From Actinophytocola algeriensis (GTDB lineage: Bacteria; Actinomycetota; Actinomycetes; Mycobacteriales; Pseudonocardiaceae), in contig NZ_JACHJQ010000007.1 in assembly GCF_014203735.1 (NCBI RefSeq), positions 1 to 64,000 of the forward strand: 64,000 bases of DNA, in the 5' to 3' direction. How positions within the stretch are numbered: the stretch's first letter is position 1; the number at the start of each line of letters is the position of its first letter. The notes below the pieces were generated by a model that searched no databases, had not been told where the DNA came from, and saw only the letters and a program-made list of their open reading frames with translations. Below are positions 7,457-18,059 of this stretch, piece after piece. The translations under genes were made by a program, and so were the position numbers.

Positions 7457-9109
7457 TCACGCCACCGCGCACTGGGTGCCGTTCAGCGTGAACGCTGTCG
7501 GGGGTGTGTTGGTGCCGCTGTAGGTGCCGTTGAAGCCGATGCCTGTCGAGCCGTGCGCGGCGATTGTCCGGTTCCACGACAGGTTCGCCGCCGTCACCGT
7601 GGTGCCGTCCTGTGACCACGTCGCGCTCCAGCCCGGTGGGGTGATGCGCTGGCCCGACGGGAACGTGAACGCCAGCGTCCACCCGTCGACCGTCGTCGTG
7701 CCGGTGTTCGAGATCGTCACCGTGGCGGTGAAGCCGCCGCCTCCGCCCCAGTTCGTCGCGTTGTAGCCCACCACGCACGTGCCTGCCTGGCCTTCCGTCG
7801 TGGTGAACGTGACCGAGGCGGACGGGGCGGACAGGTTGCCCGCGCCGTCCCTCGCCCGCACGTACACCTCGTACCGCGTGCTCGGGGTCAGGCCCGTCAG
7901 CGCCGCCGCGTTCGTGGCCGGCTGCGCCAGTACCGAGCCGTCCGCGCGGTACACGGTGTAGCCCGCGAGGCCGCTGCCGCCGGTGTCCGTCGACGCTGTC
8001 CACGACAGGGCCGCGCCCGTCGCCGTGATCCCCGAGGTGCCCGGGGTTCCCGGGGTCGTCGGCGGCGTCGTGTCCGGGGTGGCGCCACCCGCCAGCGCGT
8101 CGTGCACCGCGGTGTACGCGGGTTTGCGCTGGAAGTTCTCGTCCACCAGCAACGCGGCACCTTCGCCGGGGAACGTGCTCGGGACCCACGAGTACTTGTC
8201 GGTGTAGCCCCACGTCGTGATGCCGACGCACCGGGCCACCGCGAGGCACGCGTTCGTCACGTTCCGGTAGTACGTGGCCTGCGTGGCCAGCTTCGTGCTG
8301 TCCGCGGGCAGTTGCATGCGGACGTCCAGCTCCGTGACCGCCACGTCCAGGCCCAGCGCCGCGAACCGTTGCAGGTTCTGCCGCATCTGGTTCGGGAAGC
8401 CGTACTGGATGGCCAGGTGTGCCTGGAAGCCCACGCCGTCGATCGGGACGCCCTGGGTCAGGAGATCCTGCACGAGGCGGTACATGCCGTCGCTCTTCGC
8501 GCCAAGGCCGTCGGTGTTGTAGTCGTTGATGTACAGCTTCACGTCCGGGTCGGCCGCGCGGGCCGCCCGGAACGCGTCCGCGATGTAGCTCGGACCCAGT
8601 TTCTGGTACCAGAAGGAGTTGCGGAACGTGCCGTCCTCGTTCAGCGGCTCGTTCACGACGTCCCACGCGTACAGGTCGCCGCGGTAGTGGGTCACCACGT
8701 TCTGGATGTGGTTCTGCAGCGCGGCGCGCAGGGCCGTCGCGTCCAGGTTCTGCACCCAGCCCGGGGTCTGGTTGTGCCACACCAGGGTGTGGCCGCGGAC
8801 GGTCTGGCCGTTCTGCTGTGCCAGGGCCACGATCTCGTCGCCGCGCGAGTAGGTGAACTGGCCCGGGTTCGGCTCGGTCGAGTCCCACTTCATCGCGTTG
8901 CCGGGGGTCAGCTGGCTGAACTCGGCGGCGATGTGCGGGCGGTAGGCCGTGTCGGTGATCTCGTTGTTGTCGACGGCGTCGCCGAAGTACTTGCCGTGCG
9001 CGGCGGCGTGTTCGGCCAGCGAGCCGGACGCCTGTGCGGGGGTGACCGCGACCAGCGTGCCCGCCGCGGCGGCGAGCAGGCTGGTCACGGCCGCGAGTGC
9101 CTTCCTCAC
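7457..9109 (-). CDS. Secreted endo-1,4-beta-xylanase (GH10) with FN3 and CBM2 domains
   Basis: 550 residues. A signal peptide (MRKALAAVTSLLAAAAGTLV...AQA) is followed by a GH10 barrel (about 30-340) with acid/base Glu154 in WDVVNEPL and nucleophile Glu260 in VTELDVRM. A fibronectin-III linker domain (about 355-440) and a C-terminal family-2 carbohydrate-binding module (about 450-550, CVVGYNATNWGGGGGFTATV) complete it. GH10 enzymes cleave internal beta-1,4 bonds of xylan outside the cell, and CBM2 binds cellulose or xylan. It is the last gene of the leftward operon GH6-GH5-GH74-GH10, only one base after the GH74 gene stop, so translation is probably coupled. Confidence 0.95.
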   Translation of the reverse strand: MRKALAAVTSLLAAAAGTLVAVTPAQASGSLAEHAAAHGKYFGDAVDNNEITDTAYRPHIAAEFSQLTPGNAMKWDSTEPNPGQFTYSRGDEIVALAQQNGQTVRGHTLVWHNQTPGWVQNLDATALRAALQNHIQNVVTHYRGDLYAWDVVNEPLNEDGTFRNSFWYQKLGPSYIADAFRAARAADPDVKLYINDYNTDGLGAKSDGMYRLVQDLLTQGVPIDGVGFQAHLAIQYGFPNQMRQNLQRFAALGLDVAVTELDVRMQLPADSTKLATQATYYRNVTNACLAVARCVGITTWGYTDKYSWVPSTFPGEGAALLVDENFQRKPAYTAVHDALAGGATPDTTPPTTPGTPGTSGITATGAALSWTASTDTGGSGLAGYTVYRADGSVLAQPATNAAALTGLTPSTRYEVYVRARDGAGNLSAPSASVTFTTTEGQAGTCVVGYNATNWGGGGGFTATVTISNTGTTTVDGWTLAFTFPSGQRITPPGWSATWSQDGTTVTAANLSWNRTIAAHGSTGIGFNGTYSGTNTPPTAFTLNGTQCAVA

Positions 9110-9110
9110 G

Positions 9111-11774
9111 TCAGCTCCTGGTCGTGCAGGGGTTGTCGTTGACGGTGAACCCGGCCGGGGACGGGTTGGACCCGCTCCACGAGCCGTTGAACCCGATGCG
9201 CACCGACCCGCCCGGTGCGATCGAGGCGTTGTAGTCGAGGTTGGCCGCGGTGACGTTCGCGCCGTCCTGGGCCCAGGTCGCGCCCCACCCGCTGGTCACG
9301 CGCTGGCCCGCCGGGAACGCGAACGCCAGCCGCCACGAGCTCAGCGGCGCGGTGCTCGTGTTGGCGACCGTCACCGTTCCGGTGAAGCCACCCGGCCACT
9401 GGCTGACGCCGTACGTGACCTCGCACGTGCCCACCGGATCGGGATCGGGATCAGGATCGGGATCCGGGTCGGGGTCGGGTTCCGTCGAGCCCACGGGGTC
9501 GGCGTACAGGATGCCGCGGCCGTTCGTGCCGAGGTAGACGCGGCCGTAGATCCGGGGATCGCCCGTGATCGCGTCGCCCGCGTTGCCGTACTGGTGCTGG
9601 TCGTCGTTGATGCGCACCCACGTGACACCGTTGTCGTTGGACCGGTGCACGCCGGTGACGCCGTCGATCGTGGCCATCGCGTACAGGGCCGGGTTCGTCC
9701 GGCCCGGGGCCGCCTTGCCGAAGCCGACGCTGACCGCCTTGGACACAGTGGACAGTTTGGTGAACGACGCGCCCGAGTCGGTCGAGTGGAACAGGCCGGT
9801 CTCCCCGGCGAGCCAGATGTCGCCCTCCTTGCCGGTCAGCGCCTTGAACTTCGCCGTGGCCGGCAGGCCGGTCGCCGCGGTCTGCGTGAACGTGGCGCCG
9901 CCGTTGGTGCTCACGTAGAACCGGCCGCCCGAGAACCCGTAGAACTTGCTCGCGTTCACCCGGTCGGACTCCACGACCACCTCCGCCGGCAGGCCCTGTG
10001 CCTGCGTCCACGAGTTGCCGAAACCGACCGAGTAGTGCACCGGCTGGCCCTTCGGCGCCCACACGAACCGGCTGCCGTCGGCGGCGGCCGCGACCGTGCC
10101 GCCCTCGTTGACGCCGCCGGGTTCGGTGCCCTGGAACCAGTTCGCGCCACCGTCGGTGGAGAACGCGACATGGCTGTCGTTCGGGCGGTCCGCGTCGGTG
10201 AAGTTGCCAGCGCGCACCATCACGGCCGGGTTGTTCTCCGCGTAGTCGAGGCTGGTGGTCGACGTGAACACCGGTTGGGTGAACATCCGCGACGGCACCG
10301 TGGTGAGGCTGTTGTGCCGGAAGCCGCCGATGTCACCGAGCCCGGACACCAGCGGCGCCCCGGTCGGCGGGCTGATCAGGTCGAGTACCGCGGTCTCCTC
10401 GAGGCCCGCCGCCATCGGCCGGATCGTGAACTGCGTGCCGTTGTCCCAGTTGGTCAGGTCGGTGGTGCCGTAGATCGTCGCCCCGGTGCCGTACATCATC
10501 CGGTTGGAGTCGAACGGGTCGATCTCCAGCGACTCGGTCATCCAGCCGAGTTTCGGTGTCACCTCGGGTGGTTGCGGGTTGGTGCCGAAGTCCAGCCACG
10601 GCGACGACGAGATGTCCATCGTGTACCGGAAGCTGCGGTTCGGGTACGACGTCCAGTCCCAGACTCGGGTCCACGTCGCGCCACCGTCGGTGCTGCGGAA
10701 GAAGATGACGTCCGGCCACCAGGAGATCTGCGTGGCCACCATGATCGTGCCCGGGTTCTGCCGGTCGATCGTGAGACCCGAGTAGCCGAAGTAGTCGTCG
10801 CCGCTGCTCGACGGGACCGGGCTGATCTGCGTCCACGCGCCGGTCGTGGTGCTGTACTTCCACACGTCGCCCTTGGCGCCGTCGTACGGGCCGCCGGTGT
10901 CGCTCGTCGCGATGTACAGCACGTGGTTGACCGGGTCGAGCACGCCCTTGTGCGCCAGGTATCCCGTCGGCTGGCCAGCGACCCGCTCCCAGCTGGTGCC
11001 GCCGTTCACCGACCGGTAGACGGTGTTCTCCTTGTCCGCGACACCGACGTAGATGCCCTGCGTGGCGCTGCCCGCCGTGCCCGTCGACTTGTCGAACGTC
11101 ACCCACACGACACCCGGCCGGTGGGACAGGTAACCGTTGGGGTCACCGGGGTCCTGCGCGTAGTTGCCGACGTTCGGGAAGTTCGCGACCTTCGCCCACG
11201 TGACGCCGTAGTCCGTGCTGCGCCACAGCCCGTTGCCGTCCGGCGCGCCGAAGTAGACGACGCTGTCGCGGTTCGGGTCGACGGCGAGCCGCTCCCCCAT
11301 GCCGCGGCCCGGCATGTTGCCGCCGAGCTTGAACGGCAGGGCCGTGGCCTGCCAGGTGGCGCCCTTGTCGGTGGATCGCAGGATGGCGCCGTTGTTGGGA
11401 TCCCAGCTGTTGGTGTACATGCCGACCGCCGCGTACACGCGGTTGGTCTGGACGGGGTCGGTGGCGATGCTGTGCACGCCGTTCCAGCCCCAGCGGTCCC
11501 AGCCGACCCAGTCCAGCAGCGGGACCCACCGGCCCGTGGACTGGTTCCACCGGTACGCGCCACCGATGTCGGTGCGCGCGTAGATCAGGTTGCGTTCGGT
11601 CTGGTTGAAGACGATCGAGGGCACGAAGCCGCCGCCCGCGATCTCCACGTTGCGCCAGTTGTAGGCCTCGGCCGGAGCGGCCGAAGCGGTGGTGGGGGAC
11701 GCGGCGCCACCGGTGACCGCCAGGGAGGCGGCCACCAGCGCTCCGGTCAGGAAGTGGACGAGTTTCACCCGCAT
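9111..11774 (-). CDS. Secreted xyloglucanase (GH74) with CBM2
   Basis: 887 residues from ATG 11774, which has AAGGACGG upstream. A Sec signal peptide covers about residues 1-33. The GH74 twin seven-bladed propeller contains many BNR/Asp-box motifs (STDKGATWQ, STDYGVTWA, STDGGATWTR). The two catalytic aspartates sit in YARTDIGGAYRW (Asp69) and GLGDIGGFRH (near 480). An Asp-Pro linker then joins a C-terminal CBM2 (about 785-887, CEVTYGVSQWPGGFTGTV). The family hydrolyses the beta-1,4-glucan backbone of xyloglucan. It lies between the GH5 and GH10 genes with gaps of ten bases and one base, clearly in one operon. Confidence 0.95.
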   Translation of the reverse strand: MRVKLVHFLTGALVAASLAVTGGAASPTTASAAPAEAYNWRNVEIAGGGFVPSIVFNQTERNLIYARTDIGGAYRWNQSTGRWVPLLDWVGWDRWGWNGVHSIATDPVQTNRVYAAVGMYTNSWDPNNGAILRSTDKGATWQATALPFKLGGNMPGRGMGERLAVDPNRDSVVYFGAPDGNGLWRSTDYGVTWAKVANFPNVGNYAQDPGDPNGYLSHRPGVVWVTFDKSTGTAGSATQGIYVGVADKENTVYRSVNGGTSWERVAGQPTGYLAHKGVLDPVNHVLYIATSDTGGPYDGAKGDVWKYSTTTGAWTQISPVPSSSGDDYFGYSGLTIDRQNPGTIMVATQISWWPDVIFFRSTDGGATWTRVWDWTSYPNRSFRYTMDISSSPWLDFGTNPQPPEVTPKLGWMTESLEIDPFDSNRMMYGTGATIYGTTDLTNWDNGTQFTIRPMAAGLEETAVLDLISPPTGAPLVSGLGDIGGFRHNSLTTVPSRMFTQPVFTSTTSLDYAENNPAVMVRAGNFTDADRPNDSHVAFSTDGGANWFQGTEPGGVNEGGTVAAAADGSRFVWAPKGQPVHYSVGFGNSWTQAQGLPAEVVVESDRVNASKFYGFSGGRFYVSTNGGATFTQTAATGLPATAKFKALTGKEGDIWLAGETGLFHSTDSGASFTKLSTVSKAVSVGFGKAAPGRTNPALYAMATIDGVTGVHRSNDNGVTWVRINDDQHQYGNAGDAITGDPRIYGRVYLGTNGRGILYADPVGSTEPDPDPDPDPDPDPDPVGTCEVTYGVSQWPGGFTGTVTVANTSTAPLSSWRLAFAFPAGQRVTSGWGATWAQDGANVTAANLDYNASIAPGGSVRIGFNGSWSGSNPSPAGFTVNDNPCTTRS

Positions 11775-11784
11775 GATTCCGTCC

Positions 11785-13374
<1,590 letters not shown>

Positions 13375-13382
13375 TCAGCCCG

Positions 13383-15116
13383 TCACAGCGGCGGGTAGGC
13401 GTTCCGCATCAGTTCCTGGAACTGCGAGGAGAACCAGTGCCCGGACAGCGGCGCGTTGCCGAGCGCACCGGACATGTTGTTGTTGTTGCGCGGGTTGCCG
13501 GTGTACGTCGGGTCGCACATCCGGTCGAAGCCCTTGCCCTCGTCGTTGTCGATCGCCGTGCTGGAACCGTCGGACTCACCCGGCGGCTTGATCCATACGT
13601 AGGCGTCGATGCCCGGCTCGGGCGCCGCCTTCGGCCGCTCGCCCAGCCCGGCACCGGACTGGTTGCACCAGTTGCCGAGGTGGATGCGGCGGTCGATGCG
13701 CGACTCGTTCATGAAGGTGATCGGATCGGTCGACGTGCTCGCCTGCGTGGGCCGCGCGGAGCCGCCCCACCCGTTGCGCGAGGTGTCGATCAGCATGCCG
13801 ATGTTCGAGTCGAAGCACTGGGAGTCGGCCTGCTGGCGGAACGCCTGCGCGAAGCCCAGTTCGTCGACATACCGGTTCCAGTCGACCCAGCCGCCTGCCA
13901 CCTCGCGCAACGGTCTGCCGCCCACCACCGTGTTCGCGGTGAAGAACGTCTCCTTGAGCGCGCTGTAGTTGGCGGTGTTGGCGATGAAGCCCTGCACGTT
14001 GCCCGGGCTCGCGCCGGACGCACTCGCCGCCTGGCACATCAGCTGCACCGAGGCGTTGAAGTTGTCGTCCCACCCGATCCAGCCGTGGTGGCCCGCGTCG
14101 ATGTAGTTGTAGACGTTGGGCACCGCGCCGAGCTTGGCCAGCGCGTAGCCGACGCCGTTGACGTAGTTGCCGTTCGCCTTCATCGTGTCGCACTGCGGGG
14201 TCGCCGTCGGTCGAGGCGACACGTTGGTGACGAGGTTGGGCAGCGAGTCGATCTCGATGACCGTGACGATCCGCAGGTTCGCGTACGCCGACCGGCCGAG
14301 GATCGCCGCGATCGGGTCGATGTACTCGGTCTTGTACCGGTTGAGCTCGGTCGGTCCCAGCTCACCGTTGGAGGCCAGCGCCGCGCAGTCGCGACCGGGC
14401 AGGTTGTAGATGACGACCTGGAACACCAGCGGTTGTCCCGCGGCCTGGCGCACGGCCTCGTCGAGGTGTGCGGCAAGTCCACGCGCGCCGGTCGTGCCGT
14501 TGATGGCCGCGATGCGGTCCATCCAGACGCCGGTCGGCTGGTTCGCGATGCGGCTGCCACCGGACTCGGCGGCGGCCCGTGCGGACCAGTCCGGGTTCAC
14601 GTAGACCTTGGCGCCGACGTACGGGTTGTCGACGCGGTCACCCGGGTCCGGGTCGGGATCGGGGTCCGGGTCCGGGTCGGGGTCCGTGGTGCCGGTGCAG
14701 GTGGTGCCGTTCAGCGAGAACGTGGTCGGGGCGGTGTTGGTGCCCGAGTAGGTGCCGTTGAACCCGATCTCGGTCGTGCCGCCAGTGGCCAGGGAGCCGT
14801 TCCAGCCGAGGTTGGTCGCGGTGACCTGCTGGCCGGACTGCGACCAGTTGGCACTCCAGCCAGGCGTGGTGACCTTCTGGTTCCCCGCGTAGGCGAACCG
14901 CAGCGACCACCCGTTGACCGGGTCGCCGAGGTTGTTGATCCGGACTGTCGCGGTGAAGCCCCCGCCCCAGTCGTTCACGGTGTAGTCCACGCGACAGCCC
15001 ACTGCCGCCCCTGCGGGCTGGGCACTCAGTGTTATGAGGGACGTGAGTAGGGCCGACACGACCGCCAAGTAGGCGGCCGCACGCCTCCGCGTCCCGGTGT
15101 TGGGTCTCAATGTCAT
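13383..15116 (-). CDS. Secreted cellobiohydrolase/endoglucanase (GH6) with N-terminal CBM2
   Basis: 577 residues from ATG 15116 with GGAGGA upstream. Signal peptide to about residue 38, CBM2 (about 40-140, CRVDYTVNDWGGGFTATV), an Asp-Pro repeat linker (145-160), then the GH6 domain. GH6 signature 1 is visible as YNLPGRDCAALASNGE (general acid Asp243). Signature 2 reads VIEIDSLPN at 287-294, with Ile where most members have Pro. The extended loops and size fit an exo-acting cellobiohydrolase of the bacterial type; exo versus endo action is inference. It is the first gene of the operon, and a perfect CebR box lies 33 bases upstream of its start. Confidence 0.93.
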   Translation of the reverse strand: MTLRPNTGTRRRAAAYLAVVSALLTSLITLSAQPAGAAVGCRVDYTVNDWGGGFTATVRINNLGDPVNGWSLRFAYAGNQKVTTPGWSANWSQSGQQVTATNLGWNGSLATGGTTEIGFNGTYSGTNTAPTTFSLNGTTCTGTTDPDPDPDPDPDPDPGDRVDNPYVGAKVYVNPDWSARAAAESGGSRIANQPTGVWMDRIAAINGTTGARGLAAHLDEAVRQAAGQPLVFQVVIYNLPGRDCAALASNGELGPTELNRYKTEYIDPIAAILGRSAYANLRIVTVIEIDSLPNLVTNVSPRPTATPQCDTMKANGNYVNGVGYALAKLGAVPNVYNYIDAGHHGWIGWDDNFNASVQLMCQAASASGASPGNVQGFIANTANYSALKETFFTANTVVGGRPLREVAGGWVDWNRYVDELGFAQAFRQQADSQCFDSNIGMLIDTSRNGWGGSARPTQASTSTDPITFMNESRIDRRIHLGNWCNQSGAGLGERPKAAPEPGIDAYVWIKPPGESDGSSTAIDNDEGKGFDRMCDPTYTGNPRNNNNMSGALGNAPLSGHWFSSQFQELMRNAYPPL

Positions 15117-15148
15117 CCGGATCCTCCGCTCAACGCCGAGCGCATTTC

Positions 15149-15162
15149 TGGGAGCGCTCCCA
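15149..15162. promoter_or_regulatory. CebR/CelR operator, perfect palindrome
   Basis: TGGGAGCGCTCCCA is the exact 14-base consensus bound by the LacI-family cellulase repressors CebR (Streptomyces) and CelR (Thermobifida), which release DNA when cellobiose binds. It lies 33 bases upstream of the GH6 start codon, where it would block the operon promoter. The site is seen directly; the regulator gene is not in this window. Confidence 0.93.
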
Positions 15163-15322
15163 GTTTTTCGGAGTCTAGCTGTGTTAACAGGACGTGTACA
15201 GAGGCTCACTCTTGATGAACTGTTCAGTTGGATGTTCAGTGATGGGGCTGTTTTCCAGGCATGAAGGGGGCACCCAGGGACCAGACGAGGTTCTTGGGGG
15301 TGACGCAGACGCAACTTTCGAC

Positions 15323-15336
15323 TGGGAGCGCTCCCA
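15323..15336. promoter_or_regulatory. Second CebR/CelR operator
   Basis: The same perfect 14-base palindrome TGGGAGCGCTCCCA, about 100 bases upstream of the SDR gene and 207 bases from the GH6 start. It may serve the SDR promoter, or act as an auxiliary operator for the cellulase operon. Confidence 0.9.
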
Positions 15337-15435
15337 AGATCGTTGTGGCCGCTGGTGTGCGAGCAGGCCCGTCGCGGGACGGCGGGTGATGCCACCAAGC
15401 CGCGGCCGGGGTGGCGCCGAACTACCGTTGTGGCA

Positions 15436-16353
15436 GTGACTCGGGAGGTACTCGGACGTTGGCTCGACACCGGGCTTGACCGCTCCGTGGTCGGGGGTTA
15501 CCCGCGGTTCGGGCTCGCGGTGCGGCGGCGGTTGCCCGGCTGGCCCGCGGATCCGGAGCCCGGGGCCCTTGCCGGGCGGACCGTGGTCGTGACCGGTGCC
15601 AGTTCCGGGCTCGGTGTCGCCACCGCCGCCGCGTTCGCGGACCTCGGGGCCGTTGTGCGGCTCGTCGTGCGGGACGTCGCCAAGGGCGAGCGGGTTGCCG
15701 CACGAATCGGCGGGGACGTGCGCGTCGCCCGGTGCGATGTGTCCGATGTGGACGACGTGCGGAGATTCGCCGAGTCCATCGGGGCGGTGGATGTGCTGGT
15801 GCACAACGCGGGCGCGCTGCCCGCCGCACGGAGCACCACGCCGCAGGGGCACGAGGTCGCGCTCGCCACCCACGTGCTCGGACCACTGCTCATGACCGAG
15901 CTGCTCCAGCCCCTCGAGCGCGTGATCTTCGTGTCGTCCGGGGGGATGTACGCCAAGAAGCTACCCCTCGACGACCCCGAGTACACCCGCGGCGAGTATC
16001 GCGGAGCCGCTGCCTACGCCCGTACCAAACGGATCCAGGTCGCGCTCGTTCCACATCTCGCCGAGCGGTGGCCCGGCACGACCGTCGCCGGTATGCATCC
16101 CGGGTGGGCCGACACGCCCGGGATTGCCGGGTCGTTGCCCGGGTTTCACCGGCTGACCAAGCCATTCCTGCGGGATGCCCGTCAAGGGGCCGACACGACC
16201 GTGTGGCTCGGGGCGGTGCGGCCCGCGCCCGCTTCCGGACTGTTCTGGCACGATCGCCGGGCGCGGAGTCCGCATCTCGTACCGTGGACGCGGCACAGTG
16301 ACGCCGACAGCCGGGCGATGCTCGACTGGTGCGTTGCGGCGGTCGGGCTCTAG
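15436..16353 (+). CDS. SDR-family oxidoreductase (retinol-dehydrogenase/DHRS-like)
   Basis: 305 residues from GTG 15436; a GTG at 15430 is equally possible and neither has a clear ribosome site. The Rossmann motif is TGASSGLG (53-60), with VHNAGA at 122-127, the catalytic Ser in FVSSGG (165-170) and YARTK (Tyr194, Lys198). About 45 residues precede the Rossmann fold, an extension seen in the DHRS12-like subgroup. It should catalyse NAD(P)-dependent reduction or oxidation of a carbonyl compound; the substrate is unknown. A CebR box lies upstream, so it may be induced with the cellulases. Confidence 0.85.
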   Translation: MTREVLGRWLDTGLDRSVVGGYPRFGLAVRRRLPGWPADPEPGALAGRTVVVTGASSGLGVATAAAFADLGAVVRLVVRDVAKGERVAARIGGDVRVARCDVSDVDDVRRFAESIGAVDVLVHNAGALPAARSTTPQGHEVALATHVLGPLLMTELLQPLERVIFVSSGGMYAKKLPLDDPEYTRGEYRGAAAYARTKRIQVALVPHLAERWPGTTVAGMHPGWADTPGIAGSLPGFHRLTKPFLRDARQGADTTVWLGAVRPAPASGLFWHDRRARSPHLVPWTRHSDADSRAMLDWCVAAVGL

Positions 16354-16386
16354 CCGCTCTGCTCGGCGGGTTGTCCTCGGCGGGTG

Positions 16387-16438
16387 TTGTCCTCGCCGGA
16401 CGGGCCTCCTCGCCGGAGGGGCAGGTCTCCGGGATGGC
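16387..16438. repeat. Intergenic repeat, copy 1 (relative at 55393-55427)
   Basis: The string TGTCCTCGCCGGACGGGC followed by AGGTCTC-GGG-TGGC occurs both here and at 55393-55427. This copy carries an extra 17-base CTCCTCGCCGGAGGGGC insertion. Both copies lie between convergent genes, here between the SDR and amidohydrolase genes. The interval has no gene. Confidence 0.5.
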
Positions 16439-16526
16439 CTCGGGTTGGCAACGGGGTTGGCTCGGCAGGGACTCTTTTCAGTGGTCTGTCTGGGCTTGCG
16501 CCCGCCTTCTCGTCGTGGGAGTGTCG

Positions 16527-17954
16527 CTAGCTGCTGTGCGTTGCCGTGCTGCGGTAGTCCGTGTACGTGTACGGGTTGTCCAGCACCTTGGTTTCCGGGA
16601 CGTCCGGGTTCATGCCCTTGACCCACGCCTCCTCGCCCATCGTGGTGCGTAGGTGGTCCACTGTGGACTCGACCGACCGGCGGGCCGCGCGCAGGTCGAT
16701 GTCGACCAGTTTGTGGTTCTGCTTCACCACCCGGCCGTTCACCAGCACCGTGTGCACGTCGCCGCGCTGGGACTGGAATGCCACGTGGCCGTACGGGTTC
16801 AGCAGCGGGAAGGACACCGGGGAGTCGTCGTTCTTGATCAGGACCACGTCCGCCTTCTGGCCTGCCGCCAGGCTGCCCAGGTCGGTCCTGCCCAGCGTGC
16901 GGGCACCGCCTCGGGTCGCCCACTCGACCACCTGGTCGGCGCGGAGCGCGCAGTGGGTGACCGTCTCGTTCTGGGCGTGGGCCGCCAGGTGTTCGCGGGA
17001 GCGGTCGGCGCCGAGGGTGGTGCGCATGGCCGAGAACAGGTCACCGCTCCACCACACGCTCGTGTCCATGGACAGGGAGACCGGGATGTCGTGCGCGCGG
17101 ATCGCCCACGTGGGTGGGTAGCCCTGGCCCGCGCTCTGCTCGCTTTCCGTCGACACGGAGATCGAGCCGCCGGTCGCCGCGATGCGGTGGTACGAGTCCG
17201 CGGACAGGGACGCCGCGTGCACGTAGATGGTCTGGTCGGTCATGAAGCCGTGGTCGTGCATCAGGCGGATGCCGTCGTCGCTCGTCGCGCCCCAGACGCC
17301 GGCGTGCGTGGTCACCGCGACGCCGAGGTCCCGTGCGACCTCGAAGGCCGGTTTCTCCGGGAAGGCCGGGTCGCCGGTCACGTCGAAGGCCATCTGGAAG
17401 CCCAGGAGGTCGTCGCCGGTGATGCGGCGGTTCACGAAGTCGCGGAACTCCGGTGCGCCCGACCACTGCGCCGGGGGCTGCTGGATGTTGCCGTACGCCA
17501 GGATGTGCCTGCCGGGGATCGCCTCGAGTGCGTCCGCCGCGGCGTCGGCGTGGTCGGTGGTCTGCAGGCCGTGCGACCAGTCGACGACCGTCGTCACCCC
17601 GGCGTCGATTGCCTCGATCGCCGCGAGGGTGTTGCCCGCGTGGATGTCCTCCGGGCGGAAGAGCCTGCCGTGGTCGAGGTAGTACCAGACGAAGTACTGG
17701 GTCAGCGTCCAGTCGGCGCCGTACCCGCGCATGGCGGTCTGCCACATGTGCCGGTGGGTGTCGATCATGCCGGGCATCACGATGCCGTCGGTCGCGTCGA
17801 TCTCGAGTGCGCCCTCCGGGGCGACCAGGTCCTTGCCGAGCGCCGCCACGCGGTCGTCGACCACCAGTACGTCCGTGTTCGCCAGCACCGAGCGGGTCTC
17901 GTCCATCGGCAGGACGGTGCCGCCGCGCAGGAGCACGGCGCTGTACTCGTTCAT
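16527..17954 (-). CDS. Metal-dependent amidohydrolase (TrzA/AtzC/cytosine-deaminase superfamily)
   Basis: 475 residues from ATG 17954 with AAGGAG upstream. The metal ligands of the superfamily are visible: THRH (His67, His69), TTHAGVW, YVHAASLS and SMDTS. The N- and C-terminal strands (TDVLVVDDRVAALG; KADVVLIKNDDSP; HTVLVNGRVV) form the usual beta-sandwich. These enzymes hydrolyse amino or amide groups on ring compounds or amidines. It is divergent from an IclR regulator, and its leader contains the CGGACA-CT-TGTCCG operator. A catabolic operon on the other strand has the same operator, so its substrate is probably a ring compound or an intermediate of that pathway. Confidence 0.85.
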   Translation of the reverse strand: MNEYSAVLLRGGTVLPMDETRSVLANTDVLVVDDRVAALGKDLVAPEGALEIDATDGIVMPGMIDTHRHMWQTAMRGYGADWTLTQYFVWYYLDHGRLFRPEDIHAGNTLAAIEAIDAGVTTVVDWSHGLQTTDHADAAADALEAIPGRHILAYGNIQQPPAQWSGAPEFRDFVNRRITGDDLLGFQMAFDVTGDPAFPEKPAFEVARDLGVAVTTHAGVWGATSDDGIRLMHDHGFMTDQTIYVHAASLSADSYHRIAATGGSISVSTESEQSAGQGYPPTWAIRAHDIPVSLSMDTSVWWSGDLFSAMRTTLGADRSREHLAAHAQNETVTHCALRADQVVEWATRGGARTLGRTDLGSLAAGQKADVVLIKNDDSPVSFPLLNPYGHVAFQSQRGDVHTVLVNGRVVKQNHKLVDIDLRAARRSVESTVDHLRTTMGEEAWVKGMNPDVPETKVLDNPYTYTDYRSTATHSS

Positions 17955-17969
17955 CGGTGAACTCCTTGT

Positions 17970-17983
17970 CGGACACTTGTCCG
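17970..17983. promoter_or_regulatory. Putative IclR operator, copy 1
   Basis: Perfect inverted repeat CGGACA-CT-TGTCCG, 16 bases upstream of the amidohydrolase start and just ahead of its ribosome site. A good leftward promoter (TTGACT 18030-18035, 17-base spacer, CAGAGT 18007-18012) would start transcription near 18000, so bound protein would act as a block. The same 14-base site recurs at 18907-18920. Confidence 0.7.
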
Positions 17984-18059
17984 TATGGCGGCCGATTCTG
18001 GGGGTTACTCTGATCCCGCACCGCAGCGAAGTCAATGCCCGTCACCGTGAGGAGCCGCC

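Larger units (their letters stand above)
15117..15435. other. Regulatory interval between cellulase operon and SDR
   Basis: About 320 noncoding bases with divergent flanking genes. It holds the two CebR boxes (15149-15162 and 15323-15336) about 174 bases apart, which could allow looping. An A/T-richer stretch (15163-15260) with two TGTTCAGT-like repeats lies between them. Small reading frames here show no coding signature. Confidence 0.6.

Noticed and set aside
9430-9480. Simple GGATCGGGATC-type repeats as a regulatory or mobile element
   Set aside because: They encode the Asp-Pro linker of the GH74 protein (a similar run at 14640-14690 encodes the GH6 linker), a normal low-complexity linker.
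15194-15439. A small plus-strand frame upstream of the SDR gene
   Set aside because: It spans a CebR box and has no ribosome site or coding bias; treated as regulatory DNA.
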